Positions 46,193 to 55,165 of a stretch of DNA of 64,000 nucleotides are shown here, in pieces. How positions within the stretch are numbered: the first letter of the stretch is position 1; each line of letters starts with the position of its first letter. The translations under genes and the position numbers were made by a program. Origin of the DNA: DAHUYF01 sp035553515 (lineage in GTDB: Bacteria; Pseudomonadota; Alphaproteobacteria; ATCC43930; CGMCC-115725). The notes beneath the pieces were generated by a model, which ran no database searches, was not told the DNA's origin, and was given only the letters and a program-made list of their open reading frames with translations. Location: the NCBI GenBank assembly GCA_035553515.1, contig DATNDG010000181.1, positions 1 through 64,000 on the forward strand, read 5' to 3'.

Positions 46193-46432
46193 ATGGAGGG
46201 AAATTCCGGCTTCGGCCATCCCTTCGGCTCTGACGCCATCACCCGAGCGCAGTCGGCGCCGGGCCTTTCGACGCAGCTCGCCCAAGCGCTGTTTCGTGCC
46301 GAGCGGCATCGGACCCCGGCTGCGCCGCGAGGGCCGGCGTTGCCGCACCCGGCGAACGACCGGCAGCGCTCAAGCCCGGGATTGGCTTCGACGCGCCTCT
46401 GCCGGCTGGCTTGGCGGGCCGCCGGCCGGTAG
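46193..46432 (+). CDS. Small gene, possibly frameshifted
   Basis: A 79-aa frame beginning MEGNSGFGHPFGSDAITRAQ, with a strong GACAGGAGAG ribosome site. After about residue 45 it becomes Arg/Pro-rich shadow-like sequence. In the -1 frame a coding-like tail containing LKPGIGFDAPLPAGLAG and LLKLGSNSIRPRVP continues to a TGA at 46509, which overlaps the next gene's GTG start (GTGA) but has no start of its own. A single-base deletion in this gene (or in the read) would join the two. No function recognised. Confidence 0.4.
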   Translation: MEGNSGFGHPFGSDAITRAQSAPGLSTQLAQALFRAERHRTPAAPRGPALPHPANDRQRSSPGLASTRLCRLAWRAAGR

Positions 46433-46454
46433 CCGGAGTCGCCGCAGGACAGGA

Positions 46455-46498
46455 GAGGGCGGATTTGCTAAAGCTCGGCTCGAACTCCATCCGCCCTC
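46455..46498 (+). repeat. Inverted repeat before the MBL hydrolase start
   Basis: GAGGGCGGAT and ATCCGCCCTC form a perfect 10-bp stem with a 24-nt loop, ending 7 bp before the GTG start. It could fold in the mRNA and modulate initiation, or be part of the coding tail described for the previous gene. Confidence 0.5.
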
Positions 46499-46505
46499 GG
46501 GTGCC

Positions 46506-47177
46506 GTGACTACGCTTCCTCCGCTTCGCGGCGTCATCATTCCGGTAACGCCGTTTCAGCAGAACTGCTCTTTGGTCTGGTGCAACGAGACCAAGCGCGC
46601 CGCGGTCGTCGACGGCGGCGGCGAGGTCGATCGTATCTTGGCCGCAGCCGAGGCGCAGGGCGTGGTGATCGAGAAGCTTCTGGTGACGCATGGCCACCTC
46701 GACCACGCCGGTGCGGTCGCCGACCTTGCCGGGGAGCTTGGCGTTCCCATCGAGGGGCCGCAGCGCGAGGATCAGTTCTGGATCGATGGCATCGCCGAGG
46801 CTGGTCTCCGCTACGGCATGAGCGGCTGCCGGCCCTTCACGCCCGACCGTTGGCTCGAGGAGGGCGATGGCGTCACCATCGGCGCGCAGAGCCTCTCAGT
46901 CCATCATTGCCCAGGCCATACGCCGGGACATGTCGTGTTTCATCACGCGCCATCGCAGCTTGCCTTCGTCGGCGACGTGCTGTTCCGCGGCTCGGTCGGG
47001 CGCAGCGATTTCCCACGTGGCGACGGAGCCGAACTGATCCGCTCGATCACCGGAAAGCTCTGGCCGCTGGGCGATGACGTGACTTTCGTGCCGGGGCACG
47101 GCCCGCTCTCGACCTTTGGCCAGGAGCGGCGCGACAACCCCTTCGTGGCGGACGCGGTGCTGGCTCGGCGACGGTAA
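46506..47177 (+). CDS. MBL-fold metallo-hydrolase (glyoxalase II-like)
   Basis: 223-aa metallo-beta-lactamase-fold hydrolase. The metal-binding motif H62-G-H64-L-D66-H67 is in VTHGHLDHAGA, with the His ligands of CPGHTPGHVVFH, the Asp of FVGDVLFRGSVGR and the His of FVPGHGPLST also in place. It belongs to the group resembling YcbL rather than true GloB. The GTG at 46506 is chosen because homologues start just before IIPVTPFQQNCSLVW. The longer frame from 46296 is rejected. Confidence 0.9.
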   Translation: MTTLPPLRGVIIPVTPFQQNCSLVWCNETKRAAVVDGGGEVDRILAAAEAQGVVIEKLLVTHGHLDHAGAVADLAGELGVPIEGPQREDQFWIDGIAEAGLRYGMSGCRPFTPDRWLEEGDGVTIGAQSLSVHHCPGHTPGHVVFHHAPSQLAFVGDVLFRGSVGRSDFPRGDGAELIRSITGKLWPLGDDVTFVPGHGPLSTFGQERRDNPFVADAVLARRR

Positions 47178-47224
47178 TTCCCGTTTGATACTTTTCCAAG
47201 GTATGATCGGCTCCTAGCCAGACC

Positions 47225-48694
47225 GTGTCCCAGCTCGGAGTTCGCACCTCCATGCCCGGCGTCGAGGCGGCAGCCGTATTTCCGCTGCTCGACTGGTTCA
47301 TCCCGAGGGCGTTGCAACGTGACCCCACCGTCCACCGGCGGGCGCGGATGTACGTCATCGCCCATGTCCTGGGGACACCGTTGGGCCTGGCGCTGGCGGC
47401 CTACCTCGCCTTTATCGATCCGCACCCGGGCGCCGCCTATCTGGCGATCGTCGGACTGATGGTGGGCTTCTATGTCTATCCCTTCGTGTTGCGCGCCACC
47501 GGCTGGCTGACCCTGCTGGCGCCGCTCTCGGTGCAGCATCTCACCTTCCTGATCCTGTTCGGATCCTTCAGCTACGGCGGCGTCAGCTCGCCTTTCCTCA
47601 CCTGGATCGGCGTGGTGCCGCTCTCCGGCGCCTTCTATCTCGGCGGCCATTCGCGGTTACGGCTGCTGACCCTGGCGATGATCTTCGTTCAGGTGCTGGT
47701 CTTCTACGCGATCATCGAGTCCGGCGTACCGATGCCCCAGCACGTGCCGCTCTCGGCGCTATCCGGCATCGGTGTTATTTCGGCGCTCTGCACCTGCTTC
47801 TTCGTCGCATTGATGGCGCTCTATTACGCCGGCATTGTCGTGGCGCAGCAGCAGGAATTCGAGCACGAGGTCGACAGCCACCGCCTCACCGAGGCGAAGC
47901 TGCGCCTCGCCAAGGAGGATGCCGAGCGCGCCGACCGGGCGAAGTCCGCCTTCCTCGCCAATACCAGCCATGAGCTGCGCACGCCCTTGAACGCCATCAT
48001 CGGCTTCTCCGAAGTGATCCGCAACGAGACCTTCGGCCCGATCGGCAACGAGCGCTATCGCGATTACCTCAAGGATATCTATGACAGCGGCTGCCATCTG
48101 CTGCGCATCATCAACGACATTCTCGATCTGTCGAAGATCGAAGCGGGCAAGGCCACGCTTGACCGGGAGGAACGGGTCGAGCTCGTGCCTGCAATCGAAG
48201 CGGCGCTGCGCATGGTGCAGTCCCAGGCGGAGGCCGAACGCATCGCGATCACGCTGGACTTCGTGGGGCCGCTTCCCGCCGTCAGCGGCAGCACCCGCAT
48301 GCTGCAGCAGGTGTTCATCAATCTGCTCGCCAATGCGGTGAAATTCACCCCGGCGGGCGGCAAAGTGACGGTGCGCGCCGAACGGCGGGACGACAATCAT
48401 GTCTCGGTCACGATCAGCGATACCGGCATCGGCATGAGCGACGTGGACATTGAGATCGCGCTCACCGCCTTCGGCCAGGTCGACAGCAAGATGGCGCGGC
48501 GCTACGAGGGTACTGGGCTGGGCCTGCCGCTTGCCAAGGCGATCATCGATCTGCATCGCGGCCGGCTCGATATCGACAGCCAACGCGGCCGGGGCACCAC
48601 CATGCTCGTCCTGCTGCCGAGTCTGCGCGAGAGGCAGCCCACGGGGTCCGGCGCGCCGCAATCCGAATCGGCAGCGGCGCTCGGTGCGCCTTGA
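47225..48694 (+). CDS. Membrane sensor histidine kinase
   Basis: 489-aa kinase. Six hydrophobic helices (about 40-210) form a membrane sensor, followed by a short coiled linker, HisKA with the phospho-acceptor H249 in NTSHELRTPLNAIIGF, and a HATPase domain with N, G1 and G2 boxes (FINLLANAVKFTP, ISDTGIGMS, GTGLGLPLAKAI). The sequence around HisKA resembles the PdhS/DivJ/PleC class. There is no adjacent response regulator. GTG 47225; ATG 47252 is an alternative. Convergent with pssA. Confidence 0.92.
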   Translation: MSQLGVRTSMPGVEAAAVFPLLDWFIPRALQRDPTVHRRARMYVIAHVLGTPLGLALAAYLAFIDPHPGAAYLAIVGLMVGFYVYPFVLRATGWLTLLAPLSVQHLTFLILFGSFSYGGVSSPFLTWIGVVPLSGAFYLGGHSRLRLLTLAMIFVQVLVFYAIIESGVPMPQHVPLSALSGIGVISALCTCFFVALMALYYAGIVVAQQQEFEHEVDSHRLTEAKLRLAKEDAERADRAKSAFLANTSHELRTPLNAIIGFSEVIRNETFGPIGNERYRDYLKDIYDSGCHLLRIINDILDLSKIEAGKATLDREERVELVPAIEAALRMVQSQAEAERIAITLDFVGPLPAVSGSTRMLQQVFINLLANAVKFTPAGGKVTVRAERRDDNHVSVTISDTGIGMSDVDIEIALTAFGQVDSKMARRYEGTGLGLPLAKAIIDLHRGRLDIDSQRGRGTTMLVLLPSLRERQPTGSGAPQSESAAALGAP

Positions 48695-48741
48695 ACACCG
48701 ACGCGTCGCGGTTCCCTGCTGGCGATCTCTTGCCGCTATGC

Positions 48742-49569
48742 TCAGCGGTGGTGGCCGGTGCCCGGCGCGATTTCCGCCTCGCTCTCGTGGCGCGGCATGG
48801 CGCGCAGCTCTTCCGCCGCCTCGCGCAGCTTGCGGTAGGAGCGCACGCTGAGCGGAATGGAGGCGAGATAGAGCGCGCCGATGACGAGGAGCGTGCCCCA
48901 GGGCTCGGTGGTGAGAAAGGCGGCCAGCGCGCCAATCCCGAGCAGCATCGGCAGTACCCATTCGCCCGGCACGCGGAAGCGCTTGAAGGAGAAGGTCGGC
49001 ACGCGGCTCACCATGAGCACGGCGACGCCGGCCAGCACGATGCCGCTCAGATAGGGCGAGCGGAAGAACTCGGCCTCGAACTCGAAGCTGGCGAACATCG
49101 GGATCATCACCAGCCCGGCGCCCGCCGGGGCGGGAACCCCGGTGAAGAAATTATAAGCGTAGGGCGGTAGCTCCGCGCCGAGCTGGGTGTTGAAGCGCGC
49201 CAGGCGGAGCGCGCAGCACACGCCGAAGAGCAGCACCAGCACCCAACCGATGCTCGCCAGCTTCACCATCGTCCAGGCGTAGAGCAGCACCGCGGGCGCC
49301 ACGCCGAAGCTGACGAAATCGGACAACGAATCGAGCTGTGCGCCGAAGGGCGAGGTCCCCTTGAGCAGGCGCGCGATGCGGCCGTCGATGCCGTCGAGCA
49401 CGCCGGCGATGATGATGGCGGCGGCGGCAGATTGGTACTTGCCGGTCACCGCCAACCGGATCGCCGTCATCCCAGCGCAAAGCGCCAGCAAGGTCAGGAT
49501 GTTCGGAATCATCCGGTTGAGCGACAGGCTGGTGATCGGTCGGACGCGGATACGGCGCGAGCGGCGCAT
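48742..49569 (-). CDS. pssA: CDP-diacylglycerol--serine O-phosphatidyltransferase
   Basis: 275-aa integral membrane enzyme making phosphatidylserine from CDP-diacylglycerol and serine. The CDP-alcohol phosphotransferase motif D-G-x2-A-R-x8-G-x3-D-x3-D is intact in DGRIARLLKGTSPFGAQLD and SLSD. About seven helices. A basic N-terminus (RRSRRIRVRP) precedes the first helix. It overlaps the psd stop (ATGA), so the two PE-synthesis steps are co-translated. Confidence 0.95.
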   Translation of the reverse strand: MRRSRRIRVRPITSLSLNRMIPNILTLLALCAGMTAIRLAVTGKYQSAAAAIIIAGVLDGIDGRIARLLKGTSPFGAQLDSLSDFVSFGVAPAVLLYAWTMVKLASIGWVLVLLFGVCCALRLARFNTQLGAELPPYAYNFFTGVPAPAGAGLVMIPMFASFEFEAEFFRSPYLSGIVLAGVAVLMVSRVPTFSFKRFRVPGEWVLPMLLGIGALAAFLTTEPWGTLLVIGALYLASIPLSVRSYRKLREAAEELRAMPRHESEAEIAPGTGHHR

Positions 49570-50255
49570 CAGTGGCTGACCCCGCGGCGCGGCGGCTCCT
49601 GTGAGCGTGCATCGGCGATAACCGTCTCACCGCCGACGACCCGTTGGCCGGGAAGCGCCAGCACCGCCCAGCCTGTGGGCAGGTAGACATCGGTGCGGCT
49701 GCCGAAACGGATAAGGCCGAAGCGCTGCCCGGCGGCGACTTCCTGGCCTTCGGCCAGGGTGCAGACAATGCGCCGCGCGACGAGGCCGGCAATCTGCACC
49801 ACGGCGATGTCGGCGCTCTCGGTGGTGGCGAGGCGGATCGCCATGCGTTCATTCTCCTCGCTCGCCTTGTCGAGGCTGGCGTTGAAGAACTTGCCGGCGT
49901 GATAGGCACGCTTCACCACGCGTCCGGCCATCGGCGCGCGATTGACATGGACGTCGAGGACGTTGAGGAAGATGCCGATCCGCGTCATCGGTGCATCGCC
50001 CAGTCCGAGCTCCGGCGGCGGCAGTGCCGGTCCTGTCGACACGACGCGGCCATCGGCGGGTGCGACCACCAGGCCGTCGCGCAACGGCGTCACACGCCAG
50101 GGATCACGGAAGAAATAGGCACACCAGAGCGTGCCGATGACGCCAAGCCAGCCCAGCGGCTGCGCCAACCAGAACAGCAGCGCGGTCAACACTGCAGAGA
50201 TGGCGATGAAGCGCCAGCCATCGGGATGGATCGGGGCAAGAACCTGTCTCAGCAC
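49569..50255 (-). CDS. psd: Phosphatidylserine decarboxylase proenzyme
   Basis: 228-aa enzyme producing phosphatidylethanolamine. It is of the short alphaproteobacterial type with two N-terminal helices. The self-cleavage site, giving the pyruvoyl group, is G-S186 in RFGSRTDVYLP. VVKRAYHAGKFFNASLDKA and LNVLDVHVNRAPM are family blocks. GTG start with AAGGAGG 8 nt upstream. It is upstream of pssA in the operon. Confidence 0.95.
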   Translation of the reverse strand: MLRQVLAPIHPDGWRFIAISAVLTALLFWLAQPLGWLGVIGTLWCAYFFRDPWRVTPLRDGLVVAPADGRVVSTGPALPPPELGLGDAPMTRIGIFLNVLDVHVNRAPMAGRVVKRAYHAGKFFNASLDKASEENERMAIRLATTESADIAVVQIAGLVARRIVCTLAEGQEVAAGQRFGLIRFGSRTDVYLPTGWAVLALPGQRVVGGETVIADARSQEPPRRGVSH

Positions 50256-50345
50256 GCTTCCCGCCTCCTTTGCGGGCGCAGCAAAACTAGCGGAAAAGTC
50301 GCGCGGGAGGCAAAGCGTCGGTGCCGGTTCCGCGCTTTCCCGGCG

Positions 50346-52433
50346 CTATCTCCCCTCGCGGCGCCAAGCGGCAACGAAAAGGCCGAGCGCCAGCAGCAAC
50401 GCCGCCAGCCCCGGCAGCAGCGGGATTTCCTGCACGCCGGTGACGACGTAGTCGCCATTGGCGCGGAATCCCATCCAATTGCGGCCTGCGCCGTTGCGAT
50501 CGGGGTCGATCCGCCGCGGCTCCGGCACGGCGCCCGAGCCGACCCAGAAGATGCCGCCGCCGGTCGCCTGCACGTCCGACTTCACCTTCTGATCCGTGGT
50601 GCGGACGTCGGCGAACTCGATCGGATTGAGCGCGCCGGCCGCGGCAAGCGCCGTGTGCGTGCCGTCGCTGACGCGATAGAGGCCGCTTTCGCTGATCGCC
50701 AGACTGCCGCTGCTTTGCCCGCCATGCGTCGGCTGGAGCTTCAGCGTCTCGAGCTTGCCGCCGGGCCCGACGATCTGTACCGGCCGGTCGTCCGGCTCGA
50801 GCGACTGGCGCGTCACCACCAGGCGGTTGCCCTGCACCCTGGCGCGCAGATCGTTCTCCTCGAGCTCCGGCTCCTTCATCAGCCAATAGACCACGCGGCG
50901 CAGCAGTTCGGCCTGCGGCCCACCGCCTTCGAAACCGCGCGTCCAGAGCCACATCTGGTCGGAGAGGAGCTGTGCCACGCGGCCCTTGCCTTCGTGATCG
51001 AGCACCATCAGCGGCTTTCCGTCATAGCCGCTCATCACGGTGACGCCGCGATGCGGCTCGGCTTCGACATAGCGGAACCACCGGCCCCATTTGGGGGCGT
51101 TGCCGTCGCCGGGGTCGCCGGGCAGGCCGGCCGTGACAGGGTCGCGTTCGCCGACCGCCGTAATGCGCGGCTGAAAGCCCTGCTCATAGACATTGCCGGT
51201 GGGCTCGGCCGGCAGCACCGCGCCGAGCGGCGTGCGGTAGAGGCTGAGCGGCGTGCCGAAGCTCGGGCCCGCCGCCTCGAGCAACGCGCCGCCATCGCGG
51301 ACATAACGTGCGATGTTGTCGAGGTAGACCGGCGGCAAGATGCTGCGGTGGCGATAGCGATCGAAGATGACGAGGTCGAACTCGTGCAGCTTGACGTCGA
51401 AGAGCTCGCGGATCGGGAAGGCGATGAGCGACAGTTCGCGGATCGGAGTGCCGTCCTGCTTCTCCGGCGGGCGCAGGATAGTGAAGTGGATGAGGTCGAC
51501 CGAAGGATCGGATTTCAGGATGTTGCGCCAGGTGCGCTCGCCCTGATGCGGCTCGCCGCTGACCAGCAGCACCTTGAGCCGGTCGCGCACGCCGTTCACC
51601 ACGAATGCGGCCCGATTGTTGTCGAGGGTGAGCTCATGCGGACCCGCATCGACCGACACTTCGAAGACATTGGGGCCGCCATGGTCGATTGCGACCTTGA
51701 GCGGAATGTCGCTGCCCACCGGTACGAGTCTGGTCACCGGCGGCCCGCCGTCCTTGCGCAGCGTGAGCCGCGCCTCCTCGCCAGGCGCGCCCTGCGGCAA
51801 GTCCTCGACCCGCACGACCACCTGCTGCTCCTTGCCGACGAGACCGAAGCTCGGCGCATTCTTGACGACGAGGCGGCGATCGGCTTCCCCCGGATTGCCG
51901 GTCAGTAGCACGTGCAGTGGCGCCTTGAAGGCAAGCCGACTTGGCGGCGGCATGTCGTGCACCTCGCCGTCCGTGATCATCACCGCCCCGGCGATGCGCT
52001 GGCGCGGCACGTCGGCAAGCGCGCGGCTCAGCGCGGTGTAGAGCTCGGTGCCGGTGTCGGCGAGCGCCGCGTTGGGATCGGGGGCGCCGGCATGGACGAT
52101 GCGGACATCGAGATCCTTGAACCGTTTGAGGCGCTGCGTGAGCTCCTTCAGCGCCGCCTCGGCATTGTGACGCCGGTCGCCAATGCGCATGCTCGGGCTG
52201 TCATCGACGACGATGGCGGCCACGTCATGCTGCGGCTGGCGCTGCTCCTCGATCAGCGACGGGTCGACCAGGATGAGCAGCAGCAGCGCGAGGCCCAGCG
52301 TGCGCCAGACCAGCCCGCGCGCACGGCGCCAGGCACCGAAGGCAAGCGCGATCGCCGCAAACGCGGCGAAAGCCGCGATCGCAGCCCAGGGCAACAGTGG
52401 CGAAAAGGCGAGGCTGTAGCCGGCGACGGTCAT
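50346..52433 (-). CDS. Membrane VWA/amidotransferase-like protein
   Basis: 695-aa membrane protein. Two N-terminal helices (about 12-55), then a VWA-like region (VAAIVVDDSPSMRIGDRR; MIDAS-like D-x-S-x-S), a central beta domain, a class-I glutamine-amidotransferase-like domain (about 300-500; lacking an obvious catalytic Cys-His-Glu triad), and a C-terminal helix (about 672-690). It is the last gene of the MoxR cassette and overlaps the DUF4159 gene by 4 bp. Function unknown; probably an envelope-complex component. Confidence 0.82.
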   Translation of the reverse strand: MTVAGYSLAFSPLLPWAAIAAFAAFAAIALAFGAWRRARGLVWRTLGLALLLLILVDPSLIEEQRQPQHDVAAIVVDDSPSMRIGDRRHNAEAALKELTQRLKRFKDLDVRIVHAGAPDPNAALADTGTELYTALSRALADVPRQRIAGAVMITDGEVHDMPPPSRLAFKAPLHVLLTGNPGEADRRLVVKNAPSFGLVGKEQQVVVRVEDLPQGAPGEEARLTLRKDGGPPVTRLVPVGSDIPLKVAIDHGGPNVFEVSVDAGPHELTLDNNRAAFVVNGVRDRLKVLLVSGEPHQGERTWRNILKSDPSVDLIHFTILRPPEKQDGTPIRELSLIAFPIRELFDVKLHEFDLVIFDRYRHRSILPPVYLDNIARYVRDGGALLEAAGPSFGTPLSLYRTPLGAVLPAEPTGNVYEQGFQPRITAVGERDPVTAGLPGDPGDGNAPKWGRWFRYVEAEPHRGVTVMSGYDGKPLMVLDHEGKGRVAQLLSDQMWLWTRGFEGGGPQAELLRRVVYWLMKEPELEENDLRARVQGNRLVVTRQSLEPDDRPVQIVGPGGKLETLKLQPTHGGQSSGSLAISESGLYRVSDGTHTALAAAGALNPIEFADVRTTDQKVKSDVQATGGGIFWVGSGAVPEPRRIDPDRNGAGRNWMGFRANGDYVVTGVQEIPLLPGLAALLLALGLFVAAWRREGR

Positions 52434-55159
52434 TGCCCCAGCCTCTCGAGAATGGCCGGCACATGCACCTGGTCGGATTTGTAATTGCCGGTCAGCGCGT
52501 ACATCACCAGGTTGACGCCGAAGCGATAGGCTTGCTCGCGCTGGCGCTCGCCGCCTGGTACGACCGGGTAGAGCGGATTGCCATTCTGGTCCATCGCCCA
52601 GGCGCCAGCCCACTCGTTGCTGCCGACGATGACGCTGGAGACGCCATCATTGACGCGGTCATTGGCCGGCTCGACCCAGACCCCGCCGCCATCCCAGCGG
52701 CCGGGGAAATCCTGCATGAGGTAGAAGGATTTGGTCAGCACGTGATCGGGCGGGACCGGCACTAACGCCGGGATGTCGAGTCCGGCGGCTAGGCGGCGCA
52801 GACGCTGCTGCGCCGCGCCGGCGGAGAAGGCCGTATGCTCGCCCTGGTCGCGCGTGTCGAAGAGGATCGTACCGCCGGTGGCGAGATAGCGGTTGACACG
52901 CTCGATCGCCTTGGCCGAGGGCAGCGCCTGCCCCTCCACCACCGGCCAATAAAGCAGCGGGAAGAAGATCAACTCGTCGTGCTCGACATCGACCTCCATA
53001 GGCGCTGCCACCTCGGCCGCGGTGCGCTGATTGAGAATGTTGGAAAGCCCGGTGAGCCCGGCCTTAGACTCGGCATCGATATCGGGAATACCGGTGCGCA
53101 CATAGGCGAGGTGGAGCTCGCTCGTGGCCTGGATCGCGAAACTGTCGTCCGGGTCCTGCGCATGCGCCGGCAGCGCGCCCAGCGTGACCAGCAGCAAGGC
53201 TGCACCGATCCCTGCCCCGGCTCGGCGCCGTGCGGCCCCCGGCAATAGTCCGCGCAGCGCGTAGGCGATGACGAGGTCGATCAGCGCCAGCGCCAGCGCC
53301 GCGCCGAGCAGCCACGGCCGGAAGTCGATCTCGGGGCTCCTTGCATAGCCCTCGCGCGTGACGCCCCCCGGCAATGCTCCCAGCGCGCCGAAGCGCGTCA
53401 CCGCCCCCGAGAGGTTGAGCGCGCGCCGCGCATCGGGCGTACCGTAGAACCCCGGCGGATGGCTCGGCGAAGCGGTCGTGGCGGCAAGCGCACCGGCGGC
53501 GATGGTCTCCGCCGTCGCCGGTGCGCGCTGCAGCCGGCCGAAGCCGTCGAGGGCCTCGACCGGCGGCAGGGCGACCTTGGCATTGCCGGAAACGCCCTGG
53601 CTCAGCGCCACGATCCGGCGCAGCATATCGACGAAGAGGCCGGAGATGGCGAGGTTCGACCATTCCGGATCGGCGGTCGTATGCACCAGCACCAGCCAGC
53701 CCTTGCCGCGCTTCGCGGCGGTGACCAGGGGTGTGCCGTCGGTGAGCCGAGCCCAGGTCTTGCCGCCGAGATCAATCGTCGGCTCGGCCAGCACTTGGCG
53801 CGACACGGTTACGTCGGGCGGGATCCCCAGTCCGGCAAACGGGCTGCCGGCGCTGAATGGCGCCAGCTTCGCCGGCTTCTCCCAGGAGAGCGCGCCGCCG
53901 AGCGTACGCCCGCCGCGCCGCAACGTCACCGGCAGCAGATCGTCGCTGGTCTGTTGGGCCAGATGCGGACCGGCGAAGCGCAGAATGACGCCACCGCCTT
54001 CCATCCATTTGACAAGCGCCGCCTTTTCCTCGGCTCCCGAGGGCGGCACGTCGGGTAGAGCCAGTACTGCGATGTCGCCCTTGAGCAGGGTTGCGACGTC
54101 GCCGCGGCGCACTTCGCTGAAGGGCGCAAGCGCACGCTCCAGGTAATAGGCGCCGCTCAGCAGCGGCTGCGGCGCGCTGCCGCGTCCGGGCGCGACGATA
54201 CCGACCGGCCGCCGGCGCCAGCGCTCGTCGAGCAGCAGCGCCGCGCCGGCCGAGGGTTCGCCCTCGATCTTGATCGCAGTGGCGCGGTTCCTCAGCTCGC
54301 TCGGCATGGCGAGATGCGCGACGACACGATCGACACCGGGCGCCATCGCGACTTCCTGGCGTGCGAGGAGCCGCCCGTCATCGCCGACGGCGCGAACGAA
54401 GAACCGATCGGGCGTACTCGCATCGGCGCGCCGCACGGTCGCCGTCAGGTCCGGCTGATCGGTATCGGCAGGAGCAAGGAGGCGCGGCAAGTCACTGACG
54501 GGATCGGCGAGTATGCGCAGGCTGCCGTAGCGCTGCAGTCCCGCGGCGAAATCGGCGGCGTCGCCCTGGTCGATGCCGTCGCTGATCCAGACGACGCTCG
54601 CCGCGCTGCCGATGCCGAGTTTGGCAAACCGTTCCAGCGCTGCCTTGCGGTTCTCGGGCCAGGGCTCGGGCACGAGTTCCGCTGCCGCGGCGTGCGCATC
54701 GCTCGGCCTCAGCACCGAGAGGGCCGGCGCCGCCCGGCCGCCCGGGGGCGGCGCGGTGCCGAACAGCACGATGCGCCGGCCTTCGCGTTCGGCATGGTCG
54801 ATCAGGCGGTCGACCGCGGCGCTGTGCTCATCCCAGTGGCGTGCGGCGGTCCAGCCATTGTCTATGGCGAGCACCAGTGGCCCGCTACCCGGCAGCGCCG
54901 CACCCGGATTGAGCAGCGGCTGCGCCAGACCGAGGATGACCAGCGCGATCAGCGCCATGCGCAAAAGGATGAGCCAGAGCGGCGTCTTTGCCGGGGTCTC
55001 TTCCTTGGGCGTGAGGCCGAGCAGCAGGCGAAGGGCGGGGAAGCGGATGCGTCGTGGTGCCGGCGGGGTCACGCGCAGCAGCCACCACAGCACCGGCAGT
55101 ACCGCGAGACCCAGCAGCAGCCAGGGCGAGGCGAAGGCGAGGGCGCCGAGCGAGAGCAT
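52430..55159 (-). CDS. DUF4159 protein with N-terminal BatA-like domain
   Basis: 909-aa membrane protein. Residues 1-90 are BatA-like, with two helices and FASPWLLLGLAVLPVLWWLL; a VWA-like segment follows (LAIDNGWTAARHW). Two further helices lie near 630 and 655, then the DUF4159 domain (about 690-905) with ELHLAYVRTGIPDID, GGTILFDTRDQ and GVSSVIVGSNEWAGAW. Such proteins stand beside MoxR/DUF58 in alphaproteobacteria. Its long minus-strand frame is real; plus-strand overlaps are shadows. Confidence 0.88.
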   Translation of the reverse strand: MLSLGALAFASPWLLLGLAVLPVLWWLLRVTPPAPRRIRFPALRLLLGLTPKEETPAKTPLWLILLRMALIALVILGLAQPLLNPGAALPGSGPLVLAIDNGWTAARHWDEHSAAVDRLIDHAEREGRRIVLFGTAPPPGGRAAPALSVLRPSDAHAAAAELVPEPWPENRKAALERFAKLGIGSAASVVWISDGIDQGDAADFAAGLQRYGSLRILADPVSDLPRLLAPADTDQPDLTATVRRADASTPDRFFVRAVGDDGRLLARQEVAMAPGVDRVVAHLAMPSELRNRATAIKIEGEPSAGAALLLDERWRRRPVGIVAPGRGSAPQPLLSGAYYLERALAPFSEVRRGDVATLLKGDIAVLALPDVPPSGAEEKAALVKWMEGGGVILRFAGPHLAQQTSDDLLPVTLRRGGRTLGGALSWEKPAKLAPFSAGSPFAGLGIPPDVTVSRQVLAEPTIDLGGKTWARLTDGTPLVTAAKRGKGWLVLVHTTADPEWSNLAISGLFVDMLRRIVALSQGVSGNAKVALPPVEALDGFGRLQRAPATAETIAAGALAATTASPSHPPGFYGTPDARRALNLSGAVTRFGALGALPGGVTREGYARSPEIDFRPWLLGAALALALIDLVIAYALRGLLPGAARRRAGAGIGAALLLVTLGALPAHAQDPDDSFAIQATSELHLAYVRTGIPDIDAESKAGLTGLSNILNQRTAAEVAAPMEVDVEHDELIFFPLLYWPVVEGQALPSAKAIERVNRYLATGGTILFDTRDQGEHTAFSAGAAQQRLRRLAAGLDIPALVPVPPDHVLTKSFYLMQDFPGRWDGGGVWVEPANDRVNDGVSSVIVGSNEWAGAWAMDQNGNPLYPVVPGGERQREQAYRFGVNLVMYALTGNYKSDQVHVPAILERLGQ

Positions 55160-55165
55160 CGCCCG

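Noticed and set aside
47202..47207. TATGAT as a -10 for the histidine kinase
   Set aside because: No suitable -35 element 16-18 bp upstream.
49644..51908. 754-codon plus-strand frame over psd and the VWA protein
   Set aside because: Covers parts of two real minus-strand genes; composition is His/Arg/Asp-rich shadow.
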